Of a stretch of 50,196 nt of DNA, positions 10,257 through 18,609 are shown one piece after another (position 1 is the first letter of the stretch; every line of letters starts with the position of its first letter). Under the pieces are notes generated by a model, which ran no database searches, was not told the DNA's origin, and saw only the letters and a list, made by a program, of their open reading frames with translations. Made by a program: the position numbers and the translations under genes. Origin of the DNA: Sedimenticola sp. (GTDB lineage Bacteria > Pseudomonadota > Gammaproteobacteria > Chromatiales > Chromatiaceae); assembly GCA_026994195.1 (NCBI GenBank), contig JALWRH010000086.1:1-50196 (forward strand), in the 5' to 3' direction.

Positions 10257-12956
10257 TCACAGCGCTCGGGTTAAGCGGGCCGCCCGGCGGGTAAGGTAGT
10301 GGTTTTTCCCCTTGGATGTCTGCAGAATCCTCAAGGCGGTTTTCGCATGGTCTGCGGCCTCTTGCAGGGTCTTTTGTTGTTCGAGAAGAACTTCTGCCAG
10401 CGCAAGGTGGGCCTCACCCACCAGCCAGTGATCCTGTGGCAGCTTGGCCAAACGTATTTCCAGACCTTCCCGGGCGAGTGCTTCCGCCTGTGGCAGATCA
10501 CCCATTGCCCGCAGTGTTCTGGCGAGGCCGATCAGGCTGTAAGACAGATACAGATGTTTTGCCGGGAGCAGGTCGCGGCGGATCTTCAGCGCCTGGCTGT
10601 AATAGACCCTGGCTGCCTGGTAACGTCCTGATTCCAGGTCGGCCTGTGCCAGGTTGTTGAGTATGGTGGCGGTGGAAAGATGATGGACGCCGTTTATCTC
10701 GATGGCTGTCTTGAACGCGGCTTCAAATGCTTTTCTGGCCTCGCTGAACTGCTCTTCCGACATAAGCAGCATGCCCAGGTTGTTCCGGGCCTCAGCAATG
10801 CGCATATGATGTTCGCCCAGAATCTGGATGCGAATGGCCAGGGCTTTGCGGATGTAGGGCAGGGCTTCCGCGGTTTTTCCCCGGGAATCCAGCAGCAGGC
10901 CCAGGTTGGTCATGGATTGAGCCTGTTCAAGGTGGGGCTGCAGATAGATACGTTCTCTGAGGCGGATGGCGCGGCGGAACAGTTTTTCCGCAGCAGCCGT
11001 TTTGCCCTGCCGGTACAGAGCCAGACCCAGGTTGTTCACGTTGGTGGCATATTCCGGTGAAAAGACGGATTGCGGGGCGGTCTTGAGAAGGTTGTCCCTG
11101 ATGGTCAGAGCCTGGCGCAGCAGGGTCTCGGCCCTGGGGTACTTTCCTTCTGAAAACTCTATGGATGCCAGGTCGTTGAGAGCCTGGGCATAGAGGAGAT
11201 GATCCCTGCCATGCAGTTTCTCCTGCAGGGCCAGGGCCTGTTCCAGTATGGAACGGGCATGAGCAAAGTCCCCCTCCAGTCCTGCAATACGCCCGAGTTT
11301 GCCCATGACGTCTGCACGGAAGGCATCGTCAGAACGGATAGCGACAGCCTGATTGAGCAAATGCTGCGCTTCTTTCAAGTCTCCAAGGAGGCGCTTGTTC
11401 TCCGCGATGAAAACCAGGAGTTCCGCGATTTCCCCTGTGGGCTTGCCAGCCAGATTCCTCCTTATGGTCAACGCTTCCTGGAATACATTGCCGGCCTCGG
11501 TGTACCGGCCCAGATTCTGATAAGTACGCCCGATGACCGTCATCAGCGCTGCCTGAAGGTCGGGCTGATCTGACAGGCTCTGACGGATTCTTGCCAGACC
11601 GTTGTCGAGGATTTCCCTGGCGGTCACTTCCCTGCCAGGAGTTTCTCCAGGGTTGGCCACCTGGAAAGCATCGATAAGCAGATCGGTGACTTCCAGGGCC
11701 TTGTTGCGCTCTTTTTCCGTCTGGTGTACCTGCCGGGTCATGAATGCACCAAACATCAGGGAAAGAAGCAGGACGAGAGTGACGGCTGCCACCCAGACAC
11801 GGTTTCTGCGCAGGTATTTGAGACCCCGGTAGCCCAGGGTCAGGGGGCGTGCGGAGACAGGCTGGTTGCGCCAGCGGGCAATGATGTCCCAGCGAAAAGC
11901 CTCGGCGGTGTCGTAGCGCTGCTCAGGAGCAGGCGCCAGGGCTTTGCCTGCGATGGCATCCAGGTCACCCGAGAACTGCTGCAGGAGTTTTCGTACGCTG
12001 GTGGAACATTGCCCGGCCTGTGCGGCCAGTTTTTCGGGATTGGCATTCGCCCAGGCAGTCAAAGGTCTGAGCGGTTGGGTATGCAGGTCAATGCCTGATT
12101 CAGAGACAGGGGTTCCCGTCAGCAGCTCAAACAGCAATTGACCGCACTGATGAATATCCACTGCGGTGGTCAGGGGAGTGTTGCTCTTCTGTTCCGGTGT
12201 GACATACGTGGGGGAAAAGCCCCTGGCGGGCAGGGTTCCGGTGCCGGCTCTGGTGGAAATGGCAATCCCGAAATCCAGCAGTTTTACCCTGCGTTCCTCA
12301 TCAATCATGATATTCGAGGGTTTGATATCGCTGTGGATCACCAAGTGCTTGTGGGCAAACTGTACCGCCTGGAGCAGCTTGATAAAGAGTTGCAGGCGAT
12401 CTTCGATGCCCAGGGAATGCTGCCGGCAGTAGTGGGTGATCAGCACGCCATGCACGTACTCCATGATAAAATAGGCGCGCCCGTCATCAGTTTCCCCCGC
12501 ATCGAAGAGCTGTGCGATATTCGGGTGCTGAAGCTGGGCCAGAAGACTGGTTTCATTGGCAAAGCGCTTGCGTACGGATTCGTCATCGAAGCCGACGGGA
12601 ATGATCTTGATGACCACGGTGCGCTCGAATTGGCCATCGTCCCGTTTGGCGAGAAAAACGCTGCCCATGCCTCCCTGGGCGATCAGATGATCAATACGGT
12701 AGCTTCCCAGGCGTTTGCCGCGCAGCCAGTAGTCTTCCAGCTCGTTGAGCTGATTGTGCAAAATGCTGGATGAGAGATTCGAGAACCAGGCCGTTGACTG
12801 GCGTTCTGTTTCAAGAAGTTTCTCCAGCCTCAAGCCCAAGTCCGGGTCGTCCCCGGCGATTTCCTGCAAACGCATACGCTGTGCCGGTTCCGGAAGTTCC
12901 AGCAGTTCAACAAAGAGATCGAGCTCAACTTGTGGTTCCACTTTCATTCTCGGCAT
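10257..12956 (-). CDS. Transmembrane Ser/Thr protein kinase with C-terminal TPR array
   Basis: A 899-residue PknB-type kinase. An N-terminal helical segment precedes the kinase domain (about residues 83-370): glycine loop AQGGMGSVF, lysine in VVIKII, catalytic loop IHSDIKPSNIMID and DFG in KLLDFGIA. The loop has Ser where most kinases have Arg (HSD, not HRD), so it is a non-RD kinase. A transmembrane helix (VWVAAVTLVLLLSLMFGAF, about 388-407) separates the cytoplasmic kinase from a long TPR region with repeats such as NNLGLALYRQGKTAAAEKLF and NNLGMLLMSEEQFSEARKAF, presumably periplasmic. The start overlaps the upstream sigma-factor gene by 32 bases; GTG 12959 or ATG 12947 are alternatives. 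The pair should be co-translated. Confidence 0.92.
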   Translation of the reverse strand: MPRMKVEPQVELDLFVELLELPEPAQRMRLQEIAGDDPDLGLRLEKLLETERQSTAWFSNLSSSILHNQLNELEDYWLRGKRLGSYRIDHLIAQGGMGSVFLAKRDDGQFERTVVIKIIPVGFDDESVRKRFANETSLLAQLQHPNIAQLFDAGETDDGRAYFIMEYVHGVLITHYCRQHSLGIEDRLQLFIKLLQAVQFAHKHLVIHSDIKPSNIMIDEERRVKLLDFGIAISTRAGTGTLPARGFSPTYVTPEQKSNTPLTTAVDIHQCGQLLFELLTGTPVSESGIDLHTQPLRPLTAWANANPEKLAAQAGQCSTSVRKLLQQFSGDLDAIAGKALAPAPEQRYDTAEAFRWDIIARWRNQPVSARPLTLGYRGLKYLRRNRVWVAAVTLVLLLSLMFGAFMTRQVHQTEKERNKALEVTDLLIDAFQVANPGETPGREVTAREILDNGLARIRQSLSDQPDLQAALMTVIGRTYQNLGRYTEAGNVFQEALTIRRNLAGKPTGEIAELLVFIAENKRLLGDLKEAQHLLNQAVAIRSDDAFRADVMGKLGRIAGLEGDFAHARSILEQALALQEKLHGRDHLLYAQALNDLASIEFSEGKYPRAETLLRQALTIRDNLLKTAPQSVFSPEYATNVNNLGLALYRQGKTAAAEKLFRRAIRLRERIYLQPHLEQAQSMTNLGLLLDSRGKTAEALPYIRKALAIRIQILGEHHMRIAEARNNLGMLLMSEEQFSEARKAFEAAFKTAIEINGVHHLSTATILNNLAQADLESGRYQAARVYYSQALKIRRDLLPAKHLYLSYSLIGLARTLRAMGDLPQAEALAREGLEIRLAKLPQDHWLVGEAHLALAEVLLEQQKTLQEAADHAKTALRILQTSKGKNHYLTRRAARLTRAL

Positions 12957-13539
12957 CACTGAACAGGCGTTGGTACAGCAGGGTTTTGGCTATCGCCCAG
13001 TCACGTTTTACTGTCGCTGGGGAGATGTTCAGCGATTGGGCGGTTTCCTCGATATTGAGGCCACCGAAAAAGCGGCAGACCACCACATCGACCAGACGCG
13101 GCTTTTCCTTGCTCAACTCAGTTAACGCATTATCCAGTTCAATTAGCTCATCGCCCCGCTGCGCGGAAGCAAGCTGCACCTTCTCCAGGGGTATATCCTG
13201 TTGTTCGCCTCCCCGCTTCTGGGCCCGCCAGTGCCGTGCGTTGTCCACCAGTATGCTGCGCATGGCGCGGGAGGCGACGAGCAGAAAATGCTGACTATCT
13301 TCTATAGGGGAATGGCTGTGTTCAATCAGCTTCAGGTAGGCTTCATGGACGATACTGCGTGTACCCATGCGCCCTTTTTCCCAGAGGCGGGAACGGTGAA
13401 TTCTAGCCAGGCGCTTGAGGTCTTCGTAAACCTTGGGTGGCAAATCTTTTGTTTGATCGCTGTTCACTGGATGAGGGGCACCTGTGCGTAGGCCTGTGTG
13501 AAGCATCGAGCCAACCGTGGCAATTGGTGTCCTTTTCAT
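12925..13539 (-). CDS. ECF-subfamily sigma factor paired with the Ser/Thr kinase
   Basis: A 204-residue extracytoplasmic-function sigma factor. Region 2 spans roughly KVYEDLKRLARIHRSRLW through AYLKLIEHSHSPIEDSQHF and SRAMRSILVDNARHWRAQKRGG. Region 4 carries the helix-turn-helix LNIEETAQSLNISPATVKRDWAIAK. It looks like the kinase-associated ECF group (members resembling Vibrio EcfP, activated by phosphorylation in region 2 by kinase PknT); that assignment is from memory of the family. No anti-sigma factor gene is adjacent, consistent with kinase control. No good ribosome binding site precedes ATG 13539; ATG 13506 is an alternative. Confidence 0.88.
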   Translation of the reverse strand: MKRTPIATVGSMLHTGLRTGAPHPVNSDQTKDLPPKVYEDLKRLARIHRSRLWEKGRMGTRSIVHEAYLKLIEHSHSPIEDSQHFLLVASRAMRSILVDNARHWRAQKRGGEQQDIPLEKVQLASAQRGDELIELDNALTELSKEKPRLVDVVVCRFFGGLNIEETAQSLNISPATVKRDWAIAKTLLYQRLFSDAENESGTTS

Positions 13540-13602
13540 TTCATAGTAGCATGCGCGGTGATTGGTGAGGTCTGGAAGCTTCTGCTGTGCTTGTCCGGTC
13601 CG

Positions 13603-14199
13603 TCAAGATTTTCCGGAATGAAGCAGCTTGTACAGTTCTTCCCGGTTGTTGATGTTATGGAAGTGTTCTGGGGCGTCGGAATAGTCTGCCAGCGCCAGGC
13701 GGTGACTGGCGCACCACTGGCGCAGTTTACGTTCGCCTGTTTCCAGATACGCTTCCAGATCCTCTCCAAGGCCGACAGGGATCAGGGCAAAGGCGGGTTG
13801 CAGCCGCGCTCCATCATGCACCACGGCCATTTCCCCTTTTTGCTCATCCAGCGCCAGTGAAAGGCGTTTAACCAGATCGCCGGGCAGATTGGGCACATCA
13901 CAGGGTACGCACAGCATCCATGAAGTTTGTATTGCCTTCAGACCGGCCAGCAGACCCGCCAGAGGCCCCTGAAAACCTTCCAGATCGTCCCTGATGACAG
14001 GATAGCCAAAGTCCCGATAACGGGAGATATTGCGGTTGGCATTGATGAGCAGCTGTCCCAGCTGGGGCTGCAGCCGGTGGATCACATGCGCGATCATGGG
14101 TTTGCCCGCCAAGGGTACCAGTCCCTTGTCTCTGCCTCCCATGCGCGTCCCCCGGCCTCCTGCCAGAATCACGGCGGTAATGTCTTGTGCATGGATCAT
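13603..14199 (-). CDS. mobA: Molybdenum cofactor guanylyltransferase
   Basis: Attaches GMP to molybdopterin-Mo to give the MGD cofactor used by DMSO-reductase-family enzymes. A 198-residue nucleotidyltransferase with the signature AVILAGGRGTRMGGRDKGL, LAGKPMIAHVI, and the metal-binding CVPCDVPNLP. The C-terminal NINNREEL is also typical. No other moa/mob gene is nearby. It diverges from the APH-like fusion gene; 66 bases separate the starts. Confidence 0.94.
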   Translation of the reverse strand: MIHAQDITAVILAGGRGTRMGGRDKGLVPLAGKPMIAHVIHRLQPQLGQLLINANRNISRYRDFGYPVIRDDLEGFQGPLAGLLAGLKAIQTSWMLCVPCDVPNLPGDLVKRLSLALDEQKGEMAVVHDGARLQPAFALIPVGLGEDLEAYLETGERKLRQWCASHRLALADYSDAPEHFHNINNREELYKLLHSGKS

Positions 14200-14265
14200 G
14201 GTTGGCGGCGGGGACGGTTGAACTTGGTATCATTGTATCCTGCCATCACCTTATTCCGGAATAAT

Positions 14266-15813
14266 ATGAACAGCCCTGATGATGACCGGATGATTCGATC
14301 CCTCATGCAATCCTTCTCCCTGGAAGGGAAAGCCTCTGAGCCCGTGCTGCTGGAGACTCACATATCCTGGGTTCTTCTTGCCGGCGCGTTTGCCTACAAG
14401 ATCAAGAAACCCGTGGATCTGGGATTTCTTGATTTTTCCACTCTGGAGAAGCGGCAGCATTGCTGCGAGGAGGAAGTACGCCTCAACCGGCGCCTGGCGC
14501 CGGATTACTATCTGGGGGTAGTGCCTATAACCCGGGAATGGGACAGTTGGCATCTGGAAGGTGGTGGAACGGTGGTGGAGTACGCGGTGAAGATGAAACG
14601 CTTCGACACCCGTCAGCAGCTGGATGCCCTGCTGGCCCGTGGGGAACTGCGGGGAGATCAAATAGATGCCTTTGCCCGCCTGCTAGCGGATTTTCATCTG
14701 CACCGGGCGGCGACGGTCAGTGATCGTGGGGGGGCGAGCCAGGCTTGTGCGCCTGCCCGGGACAATTTTTCCCATATCAGCCGGTTGCGCGGGGATTCCC
14801 TGCCAGCCGGATTCCGGGAACTTGGACAATGGAATGAGCACGCCTGTGAAAGCCTGCGCCCGTTCATGGAGGCGCGCCGGAAAGAGGCTTGGATCAGGGA
14901 ATGTCATGGAGATCTGCATCTGGGCAACATGGCCTGGGTGGAGGATCGCCCGTTGATCTTCGATTGCATCGAATTCAACCCGGATCTGCGCTGGATTGAT
15001 GTGATGTCGGAAGTTGCTTTCCTGGTCATGGATCTGCGCGCCCGGGGAGAAGAAGGGCTGGCGTGGCGGTTCCTCAACTGCTACCTGGAACGGACAGGCG
15101 ACTATCGGGGTTTGCGCCTGATGCCTTTCTATCTGGTCTACCGGGCCATGGTGCGCGCCAAGATTTCCGCCATCCGGTCGTCCCAGATCAGGAATGGCGA
15201 GGAGGGGGTTGCTGCCGAGCAGGCTTTCAACCACTACCTGGAACTGGCGCAGGGCTTCAGCCGGGCCACTCGGCCCCGGTTGGTAATCACCCATGGTTTG
15301 TCGGGTTCGGGAAAGTCCACCTTCAGTGCAGGGCTCATGGAAAAAGGCGGTTTCATCCGCATCCGCTCAGACGTGGAGCGCAAACGCCTCTTTGGTCTGG
15401 ATGCCCTTGAACCGGCGCAGGCGGCGCCCCAGTCCGGCATCTACACGGCCCAGACCAGTGCAGTGGTCTATGAAAACTTGCTGCAGCTGTCGTCGGCAGT
15501 GCTGGATGCAGGTTTCAGTGTGATAGTGGATGCCGCCTTTCTTGAGGAAGGGCAGCGGGCGCCTTTTCTGGCGCTTGCGGAGGAGAAAGGGTTGCCATTC
15601 ACTCTCATCGACCTGTGTGCTTCACCGCATACCCTGCGCCAGCGGGTGGCGGGCAGAAAGAACAGTGTCTCGGATGCAGATGTGGCGGTTCTGGAGCACC
15701 AGCTGGCAGCTTACCGGGGACTGTCCACCCGGGAACAGGCACATGCCCTGGTCGTGGACACAGAGCGGGAGCGTGACTGGGATGGTATTCTCACGCAGCT
15801 GGAACGGGGTTGA
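14266..15813 (+). CDS. Aminoglycoside-phosphotransferase-like domain fused to a P-loop kinase
   Basis: A 515-residue two-domain protein. The N-terminal half has the APH/choline-kinase fold: CHGDLHLGNMAW is the Brenner-type catalytic loop and IFDCIEFNPDLRWID contains the metal-binding aspartate. The C-terminal half is a zeta-toxin/gluconate-kinase-like P-loop ATPase with Walker A THGLSGSGKSTFSAG, IRSDVERKRLFGL and a C-terminal RxxxR region. This fusion is widespread and annotated as bifunctional APH/AAA protein; the physiological substrate is not known to me. ATG 14266 is chosen; frames further upstream overlap mobA antisense. Confidence 0.88.
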   Translation: MNSPDDDRMIRSLMQSFSLEGKASEPVLLETHISWVLLAGAFAYKIKKPVDLGFLDFSTLEKRQHCCEEEVRLNRRLAPDYYLGVVPITREWDSWHLEGGGTVVEYAVKMKRFDTRQQLDALLARGELRGDQIDAFARLLADFHLHRAATVSDRGGASQACAPARDNFSHISRLRGDSLPAGFRELGQWNEHACESLRPFMEARRKEAWIRECHGDLHLGNMAWVEDRPLIFDCIEFNPDLRWIDVMSEVAFLVMDLRARGEEGLAWRFLNCYLERTGDYRGLRLMPFYLVYRAMVRAKISAIRSSQIRNGEEGVAAEQAFNHYLELAQGFSRATRPRLVITHGLSGSGKSTFSAGLMEKGGFIRIRSDVERKRLFGLDALEPAQAAPQSGIYTAQTSAVVYENLLQLSSAVLDAGFSVIVDAAFLEEGQRAPFLALAEEKGLPFTLIDLCASPHTLRQRVAGRKNSVSDADVAVLEHQLAAYRGLSTREQAHALVVDTERERDWDGILTQLERG

Positions 15814-15882
15814 ACTCCTTGCCGGCAAACTGCTGTGGCAGAATGGGTACTGTGCTACATGCGCGAAGCGGCTGATGGAAAA

Positions 15883-18609
15883 ATGAACACTATGGAAAAA
15901 TGCCCGGTTATGGAAAGAAGGGAACTCATGGAACGCATGGGAGGGGGCGTCCTGGTGCTCACGGCCAACTCCCGCCTGTCCCGCTCCCTGCTGATCGAAT
16001 ACGAAAACGGCCGGTCCGCAGAAGGTGATATGGCCTGGGCAACGCCATCCGTGCTGCCCTGGGATGCCTGGTTGCAGCAATGCTGGGAGGAGACGCTGCT
16101 GGGGGATCCCGGTGGACTGCCCCAGGTGCTGGACGATGCCCAGTCCCGCTGGCTGTGGAAACAGGTGTTGGACAGGGACCCCGGCAACGGCCTGCTCAGC
16201 AGGAACGCCCTGATCCGCCAGTTGCAGAAAAGCTGGCGGCTGATGCATGATTGGCGCCTGGCCATGGATGATGCGCGTTTCGGCCACACGGCGGATTCAG
16301 CGGCTTTTCAGAAACTGGCCCACGCCTTTCGCCGGGAATGCCGGGAGAAGGGATTTGTCACTGAAGCGGAAATGCCCGCGTTGCTGGCAGAGCGTCTGCC
16401 GGCTGCCGCCCGCTGCTTGCCCAAGGAAATCATACTGTTGGGCTTCAGTGTGGTCACGCCGGCACAGGAAGCTTTGCTCACATCCCTGGAAGATGCCTCC
16501 ATTTCCGTGCAGCGGGTGCGTCTCAACGGAAGCCCGGGGCAGTCGCGCCTGTGCCCCTTTGCTGACCCCCGGCAGGAACTGGAGATGGCGGCGGCCTGGG
16601 CGCGGGGCTTGCTGTTGGAACAGCCCGGCCTGTCTTTGGGTATCGTGATTCCCGATCTGCAGAACCGTTACCAGGAAGTCGTTCACTGCATGAACAAAGT
16701 CCTGGAACCGGAAGCCCTGCTGCCGGGACGCCGTCCTTCTCACCGGGCCTGGAATATTTCTCTCGGGCGGCCATTGGCGGAATATCCCCCCGTGTCTGCT
16801 GCTCTGGATCTGTTGTCTCTGATGCGCGGTTCCCTGTCCCTGGAACAGGTGGAGTCCCTGCTGCGCTCACCCTATGTGGCCGGAGGGCGGGGCGAAACCG
16901 TTGCCCGGGGCTGGCTTGTGCATCGCCTGCGGGACACGGGGCGGGATCGTTTCAGCCTCGGAATGCTGCTTGGTCAGTCCCGTATGCGTCATGGTGAAAC
17001 TGGCGATCCCCTGCCCGGATATTGTAAAGGTCTGGGACAGGCTCTGGCGGCATTGGTGGAGTTGCGCAAGGAACAGGGCGCCGGGGGGCGCAGCCCCTCG
17101 GACTGGGTGGATTGCTTTTCCTCCTGGCTGGAAAAGGCGGGCTGGATGTCGGGTATTGCCTTGGATTCCGTGGAATACCAGGTGGTGGAGCGCTGGAAAC
17201 GCCTGCTGAAGGCTTTTCGTTCCCTGGACCGGGTGACGCCCCGGATGCAGTCCGGTGAAGCCTTGGAAGAACTGCGGCGCATGGCGCGGGATGCGATGTT
17301 CCAGCCCAGGCATCCTCCCGCCGCGCTTCAGGTGCTGGGATTGTACGAAGCCACAGAACTGGCTTTCGATCGCCTCTGGGTCATGGGCATGCATGAGACG
17401 GCATGGCCGTCTGCCCCGGATCCCGACCCCTTTATTCCCCTGTCACTGCAGCGTGATCTGAACATGCCGGGCGCGGATGCGAACCGGGAACTGGGGCTGG
17501 CCAGGGAGATGCTGGCGGGATTGCAGGGCGCCGCCCCGGAGGTGCTGTTCAGCCATGCTCTCATGGATGGAGCAGAAGTGTTGCAGCCCACGCCCCTGCT
17601 GGAGGATTGCCCACGAGTGGCGGTAGAGGAACTGGGGCTTGAGACTTTTGCAGAATGGGAGCATCAGATGCTTTCCCGGCCGGCGATGGAAGAGCTGCGT
17701 GACCAGGGCCTGCCTGTGGCGGACCGGGTCAGGGGCGGCTCCTCCCTGTTCCGGCATCAGTCCCAGTGTCCCTTCCGGGCCTTCGCCGAACACCGCCTTG
17801 GCGCACGGCCCTATCCCGGGGTGCATACCGGCCTGGATGCCGCGCAGCGGGGCAGCCTGCTGCATCATGCCCTGGAGATATTCTGGGAACAGACCGGCGA
17901 TCAGCAAAGCCTGCTGAGCCTGGATGCCGCGGCCCTGCAGCAGCGCATCCAGGTATGCGTATCCGGCGCGCTGGCGGCATTCGAACGGCGTCAGCCGGGC
18001 CTTCTGGGCGCACGGGGCAGGGATATCGAAGCCCGGCGGCTGGAGCATTTGCTGCAGGGCTGGGTGGAGAAGGAAAAGGCCAGAGCGCCTTTTCGCGTGC
18101 GGGGCAGGGAGGAAAGTTTCCAGGGCAGCATTGCACGCATCGAATACCGCTTGTTCGTGGACCGTATCGATGAACTGGAGGATGGCCGGCAGGTGCTGAT
18201 CGACTACAAGACAGGCCGGGTCACGCCCTCGGACTGGTTTGGCGAGCGGCCCGACGATCCCCAGCTTCCTCTCTACAGCACGGTTCTGGAAGCGGACCGG
18301 GTTGCGGCGGTGGTCTTTGCCCGGTTGCGGCCGGAGGCATCAGGATTCTCCGGCGTTGTAGCTGAAGAGGCTCTGTTGCCCGGCCTGCCTCCCCGGGGGA
18401 GATCGTCCGCAGTACGCCAGGCCAGTGAAGACTGGCCCCGGGTACTGCACCAGTGGCGGGAGACTCTGGACAGCCTGGCTGCAGAATTCAGTGCGGGCAA
18501 GGCGGATGTGGCGCCCCGGGACGGGGACAAGACCTGCCGCAAATCCTACTGCGAACTCATGGCCCTGTGCCGCTATCACAGCCAGGATGAAGGGGGTGCG
18601 GAAGCATGA
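15883..18609 (+). CDS. AddB-like PD-(D/E)XK nuclease, probable DNA-repair protein
   Basis: A roughly 908-residue protein of the family annotated as probable DNA repair protein, a relative of AddB. The N-terminal half is an inactivated helicase-like fold (VLVLTANSRLSRSLL, then LGLYEATELAFDRLWVMGM, analogous to motif V-VI regions). The C terminus carries the nuclease core VLIDYKTGRV. Cysteines at CPFRAFAEHRLG and in TCRKSYCELMALC are positioned like the iron-sulfur cluster of AddB/Dna2 nucleases. Several in-frame starts exist: ATG 15883, 15892, 15910 and 15928, the last with the best ribosome binding site (AAGGGAA); I kept 15883 because the helix before 15928 looks conserved. The stop overlaps the helicase gene by 4 bases. 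Confidence 0.88.
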   Translation: MNTMEKCPVMERRELMERMGGGVLVLTANSRLSRSLLIEYENGRSAEGDMAWATPSVLPWDAWLQQCWEETLLGDPGGLPQVLDDAQSRWLWKQVLDRDPGNGLLSRNALIRQLQKSWRLMHDWRLAMDDARFGHTADSAAFQKLAHAFRRECREKGFVTEAEMPALLAERLPAAARCLPKEIILLGFSVVTPAQEALLTSLEDASISVQRVRLNGSPGQSRLCPFADPRQELEMAAAWARGLLLEQPGLSLGIVIPDLQNRYQEVVHCMNKVLEPEALLPGRRPSHRAWNISLGRPLAEYPPVSAALDLLSLMRGSLSLEQVESLLRSPYVAGGRGETVARGWLVHRLRDTGRDRFSLGMLLGQSRMRHGETGDPLPGYCKGLGQALAALVELRKEQGAGGRSPSDWVDCFSSWLEKAGWMSGIALDSVEYQVVERWKRLLKAFRSLDRVTPRMQSGEALEELRRMARDAMFQPRHPPAALQVLGLYEATELAFDRLWVMGMHETAWPSAPDPDPFIPLSLQRDLNMPGADANRELGLAREMLAGLQGAAPEVLFSHALMDGAEVLQPTPLLEDCPRVAVEELGLETFAEWEHQMLSRPAMEELRDQGLPVADRVRGGSSLFRHQSQCPFRAFAEHRLGARPYPGVHTGLDAAQRGSLLHHALEIFWEQTGDQQSLLSLDAAALQQRIQVCVSGALAAFERRQPGLLGARGRDIEARRLEHLLQGWVEKEKARAPFRVRGREESFQGSIARIEYRLFVDRIDELEDGRQVLIDYKTGRVTPSDWFGERPDDPQLPLYSTVLEADRVAAVVFARLRPEASGFSGVVAEEALLPGLPPRGRSSAVRQASEDWPRVLHQWRETLDSLAAEFSAGKADVAPRDGDKTCRKSYCELMALCRYHSQDEGGAEA

